From Marinilabiliaceae bacterium UBA5488 (lineage in GTDB: Bacteria > Bacteroidota > Bacteroidia > Bacteroidales > Marinilabiliaceae): a stretch of 41,343 nucleotides of DNA. Of the stretch, positions 1 through 9,036 are shown in pieces. Position 1 is the stretch's first letter. Each line of letters begins with the position of its first letter. The notes beneath the pieces were generated by a model. The model was not told the origin of the DNA. It did not search any database and was given only the letters and a program-made list of their open reading frames with translations. The stretch covers positions 63,085 through 104,427 of the forward strand of contig DIPM01000036.1 of the NCBI GenBank assembly GCA_002427105.1. The letters run 5' to 3'. A program made the translations under genes and the position numbers.

Positions 1-657
1 AAAATCAGGAGCCTTAATATATTTCATTAATTCGGGAATCGTAATTTCAGGATTATCAATATATGCAACGATCCCGTCAACAACTTCCGAAAGATTATGT
101 GGTGGCATATTTGTTGCCATACCGACAGCGATACCTGAAGCTCCGTTAATTAATAACTGAGGGATTCTTGCCGGTAAAACAGTAGGTTCTTCAAGAGAAT
201 CATCAAAGTTTAGCTGGAAATCAACTGTGTCTTTATTGATATCGGCCAGCATTTCTTCAGCGATCTTTCTAAGTCTCGCTTCTGTATACCTCATTGCAGC
301 TGCACTATCACCGTCGATTGAACCAAAATTACCCTGTCCATCAACCAAAGGATAACGCAGAGACCATTCCTGTGCCAAACGCACCATAGCCTCATACACT
401 GAAGAATCGCCATGGGGATGATACTTACCGAGGACCTCCCCTACTATTCTGGCACTTTTTTTATATGAACGGTTTGATAAAACTCCAAGCTCAAGCATTC
501 CGAACAACACTCTCCGATGAACAGGCTTCATTCCATCTCTTACATCGGGAAGAGCTCTCGACACAATAACCGACATTGAATAGTCGATATATGCCGACTT
601 CATTTGATTTTCAATGTTGACTTTAACTACTTTTTCTCCGTTAGCCTGATTTTCCAT
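1..657 (-). CDS. gyrA: DNA gyrase subunit A, N-terminal part (3' end outside window)
   Basis: GyrA is the DNA cleavage-religation subunit of gyrase. The 219 visible codons read from the ATG at 657-655 into the window edge in one open frame. The winged-helix core is recognisable: SRALPDVRDGMKPVHRRVLF near residues 33-52, the quinolone-pocket stretch HPHGDSSVYEAMVRLAQ at about 80-96, and the catalytic tyrosine Tyr124 in AAMRYTEARL. At the two classical quinolone positions (E. coli Ser83 and Asp87) it has Ser85 and Glu89, which I read as a susceptible-type pocket with the acidic residue kept as Glu. ParC/GrlA is the main alternative, but the RIVGEVLGKYHPHGD and RYPLVDGQGNFGSIDGDSAAAMRYTE wording is GyrA-like. 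It is transcribed away from clpC, with which it shares a 294-base intergenic region. Confidence 0.95.
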   Translation of the reverse strand, partial: MENQANGEKVVKVNIENQMKSAYIDYSMSVIVSRALPDVRDGMKPVHRRVLFGMLELGVLSNRSYKKSARIVGEVLGKYHPHGDSSVYEAMVRLAQEWSLRYPLVDGQGNFGSIDGDSAAAMRYTEARLRKIAEEMLADINKDTVDFQLNFDDSLEEPTVLPARIPQLLINGASGIAVGMATNMPPHNLSEVVDGIVAYIDNPEITIPELMKYIKAPDF

Positions 658-732
658 TTTAAGTTAATATATTAGTATAATTTTAGTTCCAAAAGTGGTT
701 ACGAAGATAGGAATTTTTCCGATACGATGGGA

Positions 733-740
733 CAAAAGTA
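733..740 (-). promoter_or_regulatory. Candidate -7 element for gyrA
   Basis: On the minus strand this reads TACTTTTG, an exact match to the Bacteroidota TAnnTTTG -7 element. It would place the transcript start about 70 bases upstream of the gyrA ATG. No convincing TTG is seen 19-20 bases further upstream, so this is a weak call. Confidence 0.3.
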
Positions 741-788
741 CCTGTCAAAATAGGTATAATTTCCTTATTTTTCTTAATCGGCATTGTA

Positions 789-821
789 TTTGTGTTTACC
801 TCTAAAACTTTTGTAATTTTG
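789..821 (+). promoter_or_regulatory. Candidate promoter for clpC
   Basis: TTTG at 789-792 and TAATTTTG at 814-821 match the Bacteroidota -33 and -7 elements. The 21-base spacer is slightly longer than the usual 19-20. The leader to the clpC ATG would be about 125 bases. Confidence 0.35.
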
Positions 822-951
822 ACAAAAGCATTATGTTTTAGTAAAATAAGGTAACAACTATAGTTTTTGAATTTTGTTAATTACTGTAGTTGAGGCATCA
901 GGAAGGTTCGCAAAAAACAAGAAGCAGTCAACGAAAAAGAAAGAAAAACTA

Positions 952-3504
952 ATGGAAGCAAAATTCTCACAACGTGTAAAAGACGTTCTTACATATAGCC
1001 GCGAAGAGTCGCTTCGTTTAGGCAATGATTATATTGGTGTTGAGCATCTCCTGCTCGGTATAATCAGGGAAGGTGAAGGTATGGCAATTCAAATCATGAA
1101 TTTGTTAAATGTTGATGTCCCTGAATTACGCAGAGTTATTGAAAAGGCAGTTAGTGTATCAACCAAGCGCGACAAAATGGCAGAGAATCTGCCACTTGTG
1201 AAACAAGCTGAGCGAGCTTTGAAGTTAACCTATCTCGAAGCAAAGATGTTTAACAGTGAACTCATTGGAACTGAGCATGTTTTACTTGCAATTTTAAAGG
1301 ATGAGGATAATCTGGTTTCAAGGGCTTTACGTCAGTATGGAGTTGATTACAACGCCATTAAAGAAGAGCTAAAATCCATTATGAATAATGATGATGCCTC
1401 AACATTTGATTCACCGCGTAGTGAATTACCTGGCAGCCCTGCTGATGATGATAACGATGAAGGAAGGGCATATGGTTCGTCAGGAATAAGAAGACCGGCT
1501 GATTCAAAGTCCAAAACTCCGGTACTTGATAATTTTGGACGCGACCTAACCAAAGCGGGCGAAGAAGGCCGTCTTGATCCAATCGTCGGAAGAGAAAAGG
1601 AACTTGAACGAATCGCACAGATTCTTTCAAGGAGAAAGAAAAACAATCCTATCCTTATCGGAGAACCTGGCGTTGGTAAGTCTGCTATTGCCGAAGGACT
1701 GGCATTACGGATAATTGCACGCAAAGTTTCGAGAGTGTTATTCAATAAACGAATCTTTACACTCGACCTTGCCTCACTTGTAGCAGGTACAAAATACCGC
1801 GGACAATTCGAAGAGCGTATGAAAGCCGTTCTCAATGAATTGGAAAAGAATCGCGATATCATTCTTTTTATCGATGAAATACATACTATTGTAGGGGCTG
1901 GTAATGCATCAGGATCCCTCGATGCATCAAATATGTTCAAACCGGCTCTTGCCAGAGGCGAAATACAGTGCATCGGTGCAACAACGCTTGATGAATACAG
2001 GCAATACATAGAGAAAGACGGTGCTCTTGAAAGAAGATTCCAGAAGATTCTGGTAGATCCTACTTCAACCGAAGAGACTGTTGAGATTTTAAACAACATT
2101 AAGGAGAAATATGAGGATCACCATCTTGTAAAGTATTCTAATGAAGCAATCAAAGCTTGCGTTAATCTCACTAACAGGTATATAACCGACAGGTACTTAC
2201 CGGATAAGGCAATTGATGCTCTTGATGAAGCAGGGGCTCGTGTTCATATTACAAACATGCAGGTTCCAGCAGAAATCCTTGAACTTGAAAACCGTATTGA
2301 GGAAGTTAAAAAGCAGAAAAACAAGGCTATTCATAGTCAGAAGTTTGAAGAAGCTGCCAAATTCAGGGATAATGAACGCAAACTCTTGATTGAGCTTGAG
2401 AATGCCAAGAGACGCTGGGAAGAAGAATCAAAAATTCACCGTGTTCAGGTTAATGAAGAGAACGTAGCTGAAGTAGTTGCTATGATGTCAGGTGTTCCTG
2501 TTCAGAGAATTGCTCAAAATGAAAGTGAACGTCTCTTAACAATGGAGACTGACCTTGCCGGTTCTGTAATCGGTCAAACAGATGCAATCAGGAAGGTAGT
2601 AAAGGCTATAAGGCGTAATCGTGCAGGACTTAAGGATCCAAACAAGCCAATAGGAACTTTCATATTCCTCGGACCAACCGGTGTTGGTAAAACCCATCTT
2701 GCCAAAGTTCTTGCTAAATATCTCTTCGACACTGAAGATGCACTTGTTAGAATTGACATGAGCGAGTATATGGAGAAATTCGCTGTATCAAGGTTGGTTG
2801 GTGCCCCTCCGGGATATGTCGGATATGAAGAAGGTGGTCAGTTAACTGAAAAAGTCAGGAGAAAGCCCTACTCTATCGTTTTGCTTGATGAGATTGAGAA
2901 GGCCCATCCCGATATTTTCCATATCCTGCTGCAGGTACTTGATGATGGTATTCTAACTGATAGTCTCGGACGTAAAGTTGACTTCAAGAATACAATCATC
3001 ATAATGACTTCAAATATTGGTTCACGACAGTTGAAAGACTTCGGACAAGGAGTAGGTTTCAGCACAACTGCCAAGCTATCAGGAAGTGCTTCATATGCCA
3101 CAGGAGTCATTGAAAATGCACTCAAAAAATCATTTGCACCTGAATTCCTTAACCGTATTGATGATGTTGTAATCTTTGATTCACTTGAACGTAATGATAT
3201 TCATAAAATCATAGACATCGAACTCAAGAGCTTGTTTGGCCGTATTTACGATATGGGATACACTATGAATGTAACCGAACAGGCTAAGGACTTCATTGTA
3301 GAAAAAGGATGGGATTCACAATTTGGAGCCAGACCACTCAAGAGAGCAATTCAAAAATATATTGAAGATGCACTTGCTGAGGAGATCATTAGGTCGAAAA
3401 TTAATGAAGGTGATGTAATTACAATTGATTATGAACCATCCGACCCCGAACTTAAGATTACAATAAATGCTCCAACCGGACATGAAATAATCAGCGAAAA
3501 TTAA
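952..3504 (+). CDS. clpC: ATP-dependent Clp protease ATP-binding subunit ClpC
   Basis: ClpC is a hexameric AAA+ unfoldase that feeds substrates to ClpP in the cytoplasm. From the ATG at 952 it is 850 residues, normal for the family. The order is: two Clp_N repeats (about 1-140, starting MEAKFSQRVKDVLTYSREE); a first AAA domain with Walker A GEPGVGKS near residue 237 and Walker B LFIDEIH; a UVR-type coiled segment KFEEAAKFRDNER near 464-476; and a second AAA domain with GPTGVGKT near residue 574 and LLDEIEKAHPD, then the ClpB-type small domain. The UVR motif and short middle region indicate ClpC rather than ClpB. The frame stays open upstream to a TTG at 874, but the added Lys-rich peptide has no counterpart in the family, so ATG 952 is preferred. 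A terminator follows directly, and the gene appears monocistronic. Confidence 0.96.
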   Translation: MEAKFSQRVKDVLTYSREESLRLGNDYIGVEHLLLGIIREGEGMAIQIMNLLNVDVPELRRVIEKAVSVSTKRDKMAENLPLVKQAERALKLTYLEAKMFNSELIGTEHVLLAILKDEDNLVSRALRQYGVDYNAIKEELKSIMNNDDASTFDSPRSELPGSPADDDNDEGRAYGSSGIRRPADSKSKTPVLDNFGRDLTKAGEEGRLDPIVGREKELERIAQILSRRKKNNPILIGEPGVGKSAIAEGLALRIIARKVSRVLFNKRIFTLDLASLVAGTKYRGQFEERMKAVLNELEKNRDIILFIDEIHTIVGAGNASGSLDASNMFKPALARGEIQCIGATTLDEYRQYIEKDGALERRFQKILVDPTSTEETVEILNNIKEKYEDHHLVKYSNEAIKACVNLTNRYITDRYLPDKAIDALDEAGARVHITNMQVPAEILELENRIEEVKKQKNKAIHSQKFEEAAKFRDNERKLLIELENAKRRWEEESKIHRVQVNEENVAEVVAMMSGVPVQRIAQNESERLLTMETDLAGSVIGQTDAIRKVVKAIRRNRAGLKDPNKPIGTFIFLGPTGVGKTHLAKVLAKYLFDTEDALVRIDMSEYMEKFAVSRLVGAPPGYVGYEEGGQLTEKVRRKPYSIVLLDEIEKAHPDIFHILLQVLDDGILTDSLGRKVDFKNTIIIMTSNIGSRQLKDFGQGVGFSTTAKLSGSASYATGVIENALKKSFAPEFLNRIDDVVIFDSLERNDIHKIIDIELKSLFGRIYDMGYTMNVTEQAKDFIVEKGWDSQFGARPLKRAIQKYIEDALAEEIIRSKINEGDVITIDYEPSDPELKITINAPTGHEIISEN

Positions 3505-3520
3505 GGGTTGATATATTAAG

Positions 3521-3556
3521 AAAAAAAGCTGCCTGAATCAGGCAGCTTTTTTTTTA
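3521..3556 (+). terminator. Intrinsic terminator after clpC
   Basis: A GC-rich stem AGCTGCCTGA (3527-3536) pairs perfectly with TCAGGCAGCT (3538-3547). It is followed by a run of nine T and preceded by A7, so it could act in both directions. It begins 17 bases after the clpC stop codon. Confidence 0.92.
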
Positions 3557-3628
3557 TAAATAAAGTTACAAAATGTATATGATGTCTTATAAATTTATTA
3601 TTTTTGGCATAGACTCATAAGAAGGCAT

Positions 3629-5572
3629 ATGACCAGATACAAGATCTTATTTGCAGAGGATGTTCCTGAGGACATGGAACTTGCTGAATTAGAACTACGA
3701 AAGGCTGGTATCGAATTCGATAGTATTAGGGTTGATAATAGAAAAGACTTTATAGAAAACCTTATTAATTTTAAACCTGATGTAGTCATATCAGATTACT
3801 CCATGCCTTCCTTCACAGGGATGGATGCTTTGAAGATAGTTCTTGAGTATTCTCCTTACACACCTGTAATTATTCACACCGGTTCAATAAATGAAGAAAC
3901 TGCAGTAAAGTGCATGAAATCAGGGGCTTTTGATTATATACTCAAAGAGAAAATACTTCGACTGCCCTTTGCTATTAAAGAAGCTTATGATAAATCGAGG
4001 ATCCTTAAACAGAACAGGGAAGCTCAGAACGCCCTTAAATTAAGTGAAGAGCGATACAAACGTCTCTTCAACTCTATTACTCAGGGTGTCTTTTACGTTC
4101 ATGGTGATGGAAGAATCAGTATGATTAATCCTTCAGCTATGAATATATATGGACTTTCTGATGAACACATAAGCATTGAAGACTTTCTCGCAGAATGGCA
4201 GTTTTTCTATGATGACGGCACAACTGTCGATCTTTGGAAATATGCTTCCAGAAACAGCTATGACAGCAGTAAGCCGGTAGATCATATTGTTATTCAGGCA
4301 ACACATAAAGAATCAGGTGCGCAAAAGTTCTTATCAATAAATATCATCCCTGAATTGGATAATGAGAATGAACAATTCAGAGCTCTTGTAGTGACCGAAG
4401 ATATCACATACAGAAAGATGTTCGAAAGAGATTTGATTCAGGCAAAAACTCATGCTGAGGAAAGTGACAAGCTTAAGACTTCATTTCTTGCCAATTTAAG
4501 TCATGAAGTGAGAACTCCAATGAATGCAATACTTGGTTTCTCACAGCTTTTGTCCGACCTGGACAAAGCTGACGAAGATGAAAAATTCTTCATCCATACA
4601 ATTCAGGAAAACTCAGTTAAGTTACTTGGCATTATCACCGACATAATTGAAATTTCAAAAATCGAGACAGAAGAGATTACCATATCCAGGAATGAGTTCG
4701 ATCTGGAATCATTGCAGCATAACATTAATGACTATTACAAAAATTCAGCTGAAGCTAAAGGATTAAATCTGTTAACCATCGGATTCGATAATAATATTAT
4801 ACTGTATTCTGATGAACAGAAGATTGTAAAAGTAATCAGTTGCCTGATCGATAATGCGATTAAATTTACTGAAGAGGGTGTTATCAGAGTAACCTGCATG
4901 ATGAAACCTGATGCTATTGAAGTCCATGTAGTTGATACCGGTGTTGGCATCCCACCACAAAACGAGAAGATTATTTTTGAAAGATTCCGTCAGGGCGATG
5001 AAGGCTATAACAGAAAACACGGCGGTACAGGTCTCGGTTTAAGTATTTCTAAAGCTTATGTTGAAGCACTTGGAGGGCACTTATTTTATAAGCCTGCTGG
5101 TAAAGGTTCCGACTTCGGTTTTTATATTCCGTTAAAGTGGAGACAAGTATACATAAACAACCCGTTTATATCTGATAATCAGAATAATCCAGATTATTCA
5201 TCTCAAACATTCCTTATTGCCGAAGATGACCCCACTAATTTCGCTTATATAGTCAGGCTTCTTGCTCCAACAAGTGTAAACATAATAGCTGCTTCCGATG
5301 GAGAAGATGCTGTTCTGAAGTTCAACGAAAATCCAAATATAGACCTGGTGTTAATGGATATTAAGATGCCCTTTATGAATGGCTATGAAGCTACAGCTAA
5401 AATAAGGGAATCTAACGAGAGCGTGCCAATTATTGCCACCACTGCTTACGCTATGAGTGGTGATAAAGAAAGATGCCTCCAATCAGGTTTCAGCGGTTAT
5501 ATTTCTAAACCTATCAACAGGGTTGAACTCTTTGATATAATATCGAAATTTCTATCCATTAATCACCTCTGA
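3629..5572 (+). CDS. Hybrid sensor histidine kinase/response regulator (REC-PAS-HisKA-HATPase-REC)
   Basis: This is a 647-residue soluble phosphorelay protein with no membrane segment or signal peptide, so it should sense or receive a signal in the cytoplasm. In order: an N-terminal receiver (acidic pair Glu10/Asp11, phospho-acceptor Asp56 in ISDYSMP, Thr84, Lys106); a PAS-like domain (about 142-265); HisKA with the phosphorylated His292 in SHEVRTPMNAILGFSQL; HATPase_c with the N box around Asn409, DTGVGIP at 436-442 and GGTGLGL at 465-471; and a C-terminal receiver (Glu532/Asp533/Asp534, Asp577 in LVLMDIKMP, Thr604/605, Lys627). All the key residues for phosphotransfer are present. The input may come from another kinase through the first receiver. 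The ATG at 3629 sits just after a GAAGG. The 3' end overlaps the convergent mpl gene by 21 bases. No cognate regulator is adjacent. Confidence 0.93.
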   Translation: MTRYKILFAEDVPEDMELAELELRKAGIEFDSIRVDNRKDFIENLINFKPDVVISDYSMPSFTGMDALKIVLEYSPYTPVIIHTGSINEETAVKCMKSGAFDYILKEKILRLPFAIKEAYDKSRILKQNREAQNALKLSEERYKRLFNSITQGVFYVHGDGRISMINPSAMNIYGLSDEHISIEDFLAEWQFFYDDGTTVDLWKYASRNSYDSSKPVDHIVIQATHKESGAQKFLSINIIPELDNENEQFRALVVTEDITYRKMFERDLIQAKTHAEESDKLKTSFLANLSHEVRTPMNAILGFSQLLSDLDKADEDEKFFIHTIQENSVKLLGIITDIIEISKIETEEITISRNEFDLESLQHNINDYYKNSAEAKGLNLLTIGFDNNIILYSDEQKIVKVISCLIDNAIKFTEEGVIRVTCMMKPDAIEVHVVDTGVGIPPQNEKIIFERFRQGDEGYNRKHGGTGLGLSISKAYVEALGGHLFYKPAGKGSDFGFYIPLKWRQVYINNPFISDNQNNPDYSSQTFLIAEDDPTNFAYIVRLLAPTSVNIIAASDGEDAVLKFNENPNIDLVLMDIKMPFMNGYEATAKIRESNESVPIIATTAYAMSGDKERCLQSGFSGYISKPINRVELFDIISKFLSINHL

Positions 5573-6910
5573 TAACTTCTTAAGGTCCAGACCGTCAAAA
5601 TTTCCCGAACTCATTATCAGTAGGTTTGTGTTTTTATAATTACGACCTAGAAGAAATTCCAGTAATCCCGTTGTCTCATTAAAAACTATTAAGTCTTGCC
5701 TCTTAAAAGCATCAGCAACTACACTCGTTTCAAAGTACGGTAATTTTTTCAGGTCAAGCGCATGTCTATTGTAATAGACAATAGCTGTGTCTGCATTGTC
5801 CATGCTACCTTCGTATTGCTCCAGAAATGAGGTGTTAAGACTACTAAAAGTATGAAGTTCCATACATGCAATAAGCTTTCGATCGGGAAACTGACCTTTT
5901 ACAGCCTCAATGGTTGCTTTAAGTTTTGAAGGACTATGCGCAAAATCTTTATAAATATTCGTTTTTCCGATACTGCTGATTAGCTCAAGTCTTTTAGCCG
6001 CACCTTTAAAAGAAGCGACAGAACTATAGAAATCATCAGGTCTAACACCGATGAGCTCTAATACGCTTCGTGCTGCTTCAATATTCAGCATATTATGATG
6101 CCCGAATACAAGCATCGGATATTCATGGTCATTGTATTTTATTATGCTCGTGCCATCTTTAATATAGTAATCGGGTGCTTTATAGGATATAATACCAGCC
6201 TTTATATTTTTACTTCGTGACACATCAGTCACAATCTTGTCCTCAGCACAATAAACCAGCGAACCATTCTCAGGAATCATTTCAGCAAATATTCTGAATT
6301 GATCTACATAATTTTCAAAGGTTGGAAATACATTGATATGGTCCCATGCAATACCACTGATAACTCCTATATCGGGCTTGTAAACATGAAATTTGGGTCT
6401 CCTGTCTATAGGCGAAGTAAGATATTCATCTCCTTCTATTACCATGTATTTTGCTGTGTCAGTAGTTTTTACCATTACATCAAATCCTTCAAGCTGAGCA
6501 CCTACCATATAATCAGTCTCAATATTCAAGCTTCTCATTACATGAAGTATAATGGCTGTAATAGTTGTCTTACCATGACTCCCTCCTATTACTATTCTCT
6601 GTTTATCTTTCGATTGTTCATAAAGGTACTCGGGGTAGGAGAAAATCTTCAGTCCTATTTCCCTGGCTTTCTGAAGCTCAGGATTATCCTCCCGTGCGTG
6701 CATACCGAGAATAATAGCATCAATGCCATCATTTATCTTCCCGGGAAACCAGCCGGTATTTTCCGGTAATATCCCAGCAGTCTTCAGTCTTGATAAAGCT
6801 GGTTCAAAGATTTCATCATCAGATCCTGAAACTTCGTAACCTTTTCTGTGAAGGGCAAGTGCAAGATTGTGCATTGCGCTTCCTCCTATGGCAATAAAAT
6901 GTACTTTCAT
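5552..6910 (-). CDS. mpl: Mur ligase of the Mpl type (UDP-MurNAc:tripeptide ligase, peptidoglycan recycling)
   Basis: Mpl attaches the recovered tripeptide L-Ala-gamma-D-Glu-mDAP to UDP-MurNAc, bypassing de novo stem-peptide synthesis. From the ATG at 6910 the protein is 452 residues. It starts MKVHFIAIGGSAMHNLALAL, the N-terminal UDP-binding Rossmann domain shared by MurC and Mpl. The P-loop GGSHGKTT lies at 109-116, with the central-domain wording VIEGDEYLTSPID and the substrate-loop region IAWDHINVFPTFENY. GSAMHNLA and the SPID(R)RPKF stretch favour Mpl over MurC, but a MurC-like paralogue is not fully excluded. An upstream in-frame start at 6943 would add 11 residues with no family counterpart. 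It is divergent from cysH and overlaps the kinase gene at its 3' end. Confidence 0.85.
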   Translation of the reverse strand: MKVHFIAIGGSAMHNLALALHRKGYEVSGSDDEIFEPALSRLKTAGILPENTGWFPGKINDGIDAIILGMHAREDNPELQKAREIGLKIFSYPEYLYEQSKDKQRIVIGGSHGKTTITAIILHVMRSLNIETDYMVGAQLEGFDVMVKTTDTAKYMVIEGDEYLTSPIDRRPKFHVYKPDIGVISGIAWDHINVFPTFENYVDQFRIFAEMIPENGSLVYCAEDKIVTDVSRSKNIKAGIISYKAPDYYIKDGTSIIKYNDHEYPMLVFGHHNMLNIEAARSVLELIGVRPDDFYSSVASFKGAAKRLELISSIGKTNIYKDFAHSPSKLKATIEAVKGQFPDRKLIACMELHTFSSLNTSFLEQYEGSMDNADTAIVYYNRHALDLKKLPYFETSVVADAFKRQDLIVFNETTGLLEFLLGRNYKNTNLLIMSSGNFDGLDLKKLSEVING

Positions 6911-6990
6911 CAGCGTTGTATCAATAGTGGCACGAAAATACACAAAATAGTTTCTCGCTTGTTTAGCTTATGCGGTTGCTGCTTAATATG

Positions 6991-6998
6991 TACCTTTG
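6991..6998 (+). promoter_or_regulatory. Candidate -7 element for cysH
   Basis: TACCTTTG matches TAnnTTTG exactly and would start transcription about 15 bases before the ATG at 7018. No clear TTG is seen at 19-20 bases upstream. Confidence 0.45.
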
Positions 6999-7017
6999 TC
7001 ACAAACTTTTTTGATGT

Positions 7018-7728
7018 ATGGAAAACAGAGTTCAGGTCTACGATGAGCTTTCGCTGATACTTGAAGGAAAATCAGCAAATGAAGTATTGCACTATTTTTT
7101 CAATGAGTTTGATGGTAATGTTGGCTTTTCTACAAGTTTGGGTGCTGAGGACCAGGTGATTACTCATATGTTGTCTCAAATTACATCCAATCCTTATATT
7201 TTCACACTCGATACAGGCAGACTATTTCCTGAGACATATGACTTACTCGACCTGACAACAAAAAAGTACAATTTAAAGATCAATATATTTTATCCTCAAG
7301 CTGAATCAGTTCAGAAAATGGTAACTGAAAAGGGGATTAACCTGTTTTACGATAGCATCGAAAACCGCGAATTATGTTGTTTTGTAAGAAAAATGGAACC
7401 CCTGAAAAGAGCATTTACAGGACTGGATGTGTGGGTATGCGGACTTCGTAAAGGACAATCGCCCACAAGGAAAGATATGAAAAACATCGAGTGGGATGAA
7501 AAGAATGGATTGATCAAGGTTAATCCTATTATTGATTGGACAGAACAACAAGTGTGGAATTATATTCGTGAAAATAAGGTTCCGTACAACAAGCTACATG
7601 ACAAAGGATTTCCCAGCATTGGATGTCAACCATGCACTCGTGCTGTTCAACCGGGTGAAGATATCAGAGCAGGAAGATGGTGGTGGGAAAACCCTGAAAC
7701 CAGAGAGTGCGGATTACACAAAAAGTAG
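7018..7728 (+). CDS. cysH: Adenylyl-sulfate (APS) reductase, thioredoxin-dependent, [4Fe-4S] type
   Basis: This 236-residue protein of the PAPS/APS reductase family makes sulfite from activated sulfate during assimilation. The PP-loop-like start FSTSLGAEDQVITHM (37-51) and LDTGRLFPETY (64-74) are typical. It has the Cys-Cys pair at 120-121 (ELCCFVRKMEPL) and Cys203-x-x-Cys206 (SIGCQPC). In the family this set binds a [4Fe-4S] cluster and marks enzymes that use APS rather than PAPS. The C-terminal ECGLH (230-234) carries the catalytic cysteine that forms the thiosulfonate. The RAGRWWWE segment is also diagnostic. The usual partners (cysD, cysN, sulfite reductase) are not in the window, so the gene is isolated here. 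It ends 4 bases from the stop of the convergent permease gene. Confidence 0.94.
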   Translation: MENRVQVYDELSLILEGKSANEVLHYFFNEFDGNVGFSTSLGAEDQVITHMLSQITSNPYIFTLDTGRLFPETYDLLDLTTKKYNLKINIFYPQAESVQKMVTEKGINLFYDSIENRELCCFVRKMEPLKRAFTGLDVWVCGLRKGQSPTRKDMKNIEWDEKNGLIKVNPIIDWTEQQVWNYIRENKVPYNKLHDKGFPSIGCQPCTRAVQPGEDIRAGRWWWENPETRECGLHKK

Positions 7729-7732
7729 AAGT

Positions 7733-8953
7733 TTATTCGTAACGTATTGCTTTAATTGGGCTAATGTATCTTATTACAAGAGAAGGTATTAGCATCATCA
7801 CGAAACATACAATGATAACTGCTGAATTTAGCAATACAAAGTCCCATGCAGTTATTGATACAGGAACCTGTGATAGGAAGTAAGAATCCTCAGGTAATGG
7901 TATTAGCCCGAATGATTTTTGCAACCATAACAGCAGTCCTGCAAAAAGATTTCCCCATAACAGACCATAAAAAGCAATATAAAGAGTTGCATACATAAAG
8001 ATCTTTCTGATTTTTAAGTTGCTGGTGCCCATTGCTTTCAGAATCCCAATATCGTTAGTATGCTCCAGAATGAGAATTAACAGGGTTGATATGATAGTAA
8101 TACCCGATACCAGTGACATTAAGACAAGAATAATTACCACATTTAAATCTTGTATCTGAATCCAGTCAAAAATTTGAGGGTATAGTTGTTGAATTGTCTG
8201 AGCATCAAGATCATAATCGATTACAGAATAAACTTCCAGAGCTGTTTTATCGAGGTTCTCAAAATCATCAATTAATACTTCATAACCCGAAACCTCCCCT
8301 CCTGACCATTGATTAAGTCTCTGAATATGTCTGATATCACCGAGAACATACATTTCATCAAACTCAGTGAGACCTGTTTCATAAATTCCTGAAATGGAAA
8401 ATTTTCGACCTCTAATCTGATTATCTATAATAAAATACATTCTCACATCATCGCCTGTCTTATAGTTCATAAGGTCGGCTATTTTCCTGGAGATCAGAAT
8501 ATCGTTTGAATTTGCAGTATCATTAAGCAAAGGAGGTCTGCCTTCTATAATCCGGTCTTTGAAAAAGTCCCAGTTAAAATCATCACCAACGCCTTTTAAA
8601 ACAACCCCATGCATTTGGTCGTTGGTTTTAATTATCCCCGCTTTAACAGCAAATCCATTAACCTGCTTAATACCTTCAATTTGTTTTAATTGCTCAATTG
8701 TCTCATCTTCCATCAAAACAGGTGAGAGCTCATAAGAATTATTTGAATCAAAATGAGAGATTTGGATATGAGAACCAAAACCAACAACTTTCTCTCTTAT
8801 TTCTTTCTGGAATCCATTCAATACGGCAACCGAAATGAGCATTACTGCTAAACCCAAAGCAATTCCGGCCATAGCTACTTTTACAATGGGACGTGAGAAT
8901 GAGGCATCTGACCGGGCTCTGATACGTCTGCTTATAAAATATTCAAAGTTCAC
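7733..8953 (-). CDS. FtsX-like ABC transporter permease (LolC/LolE-like)
   Basis: This is a 407-residue inner-membrane protein with MacB/FtsX topology. There is one N-terminal membrane segment (IVKVAMAGIALGLAVMLISV), a large periplasmic domain of about 220 residues, and three C-terminal segments (NVVIILVLMSLVSGITIIS; LYIAFYGLLWGNLFAGLLLW; LLNSAVIIVCFVMMLIPSLV). The motif GILKAMGTSNLKIRKIF before the second segment is the FtsX coupling loop. NFEYFISRRI at the start and VAVLNGFQKEI after the first helix are characteristic of LolC/E lipoprotein-release permeases. The frame is open to a TTG at 8980, but the promoter element at 8976-8969 lies downstream of that codon, so GTG 8953 is the better start. 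No ATP-binding partner is adjacent, so the partner is presumably encoded elsewhere. Confidence 0.85.
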   Translation of the reverse strand: MNFEYFISRRIRARSDASFSRPIVKVAMAGIALGLAVMLISVAVLNGFQKEIREKVVGFGSHIQISHFDSNNSYELSPVLMEDETIEQLKQIEGIKQVNGFAVKAGIIKTNDQMHGVVLKGVGDDFNWDFFKDRIIEGRPPLLNDTANSNDILISRKIADLMNYKTGDDVRMYFIIDNQIRGRKFSISGIYETGLTEFDEMYVLGDIRHIQRLNQWSGGEVSGYEVLIDDFENLDKTALEVYSVIDYDLDAQTIQQLYPQIFDWIQIQDLNVVIILVLMSLVSGITIISTLLILILEHTNDIGILKAMGTSNLKIRKIFMYATLYIAFYGLLWGNLFAGLLLWLQKSFGLIPLPEDSYFLSQVPVSITAWDFVLLNSAVIIVCFVMMLIPSLVIRYISPIKAIRYE

Positions 8954-8963
8954 GTGCAGCAAT

Positions 8964-8995
8964 TTTGGCAAAGTTAACAATATCGTTTAGATTTG
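8964..8995 (+). promoter_or_regulatory. Promoter for the NamZ gene
   Basis: TTTG at 8964-8967, a 20-base spacer and TAGATTTG at 8988-8995 form a full Bacteroidota-type promoter. The transcript start would lie near 9001, which supports ATG 9037 rather than the in-frame codon at 8965. It overlaps the divergent permease promoter. Confidence 0.55.
8969..8976 (-). promoter_or_regulatory. -7 element for the LolC/E-like permease
   Basis: The minus strand reads TAACTTTG, an exact TAnnTTTG. It predicts a start near 8962 and a leader of about 10 bases to GTG 8953. No strong -33 TTG is seen. Confidence 0.45.
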
Positions 8996-9036
8996 TAAGT
9001 ATTGTAATCACTACTGTAAACATAAAACTCTATTGT

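Noticed and set aside
1347..2099. Long minus-strand open frame of 250 codons inside clpC
   Set aside because: It lies antisense to the strongly conserved first AAA domain. The translation is Ser/Arg-rich with no family resemblance; it is a frame shadow.
6299..6769. Plus-strand open frame of 156 codons inside mpl
   Set aside because: It is antisense to the P-loop region of the Mur ligase; the composition is atypical and no start signal is seen.
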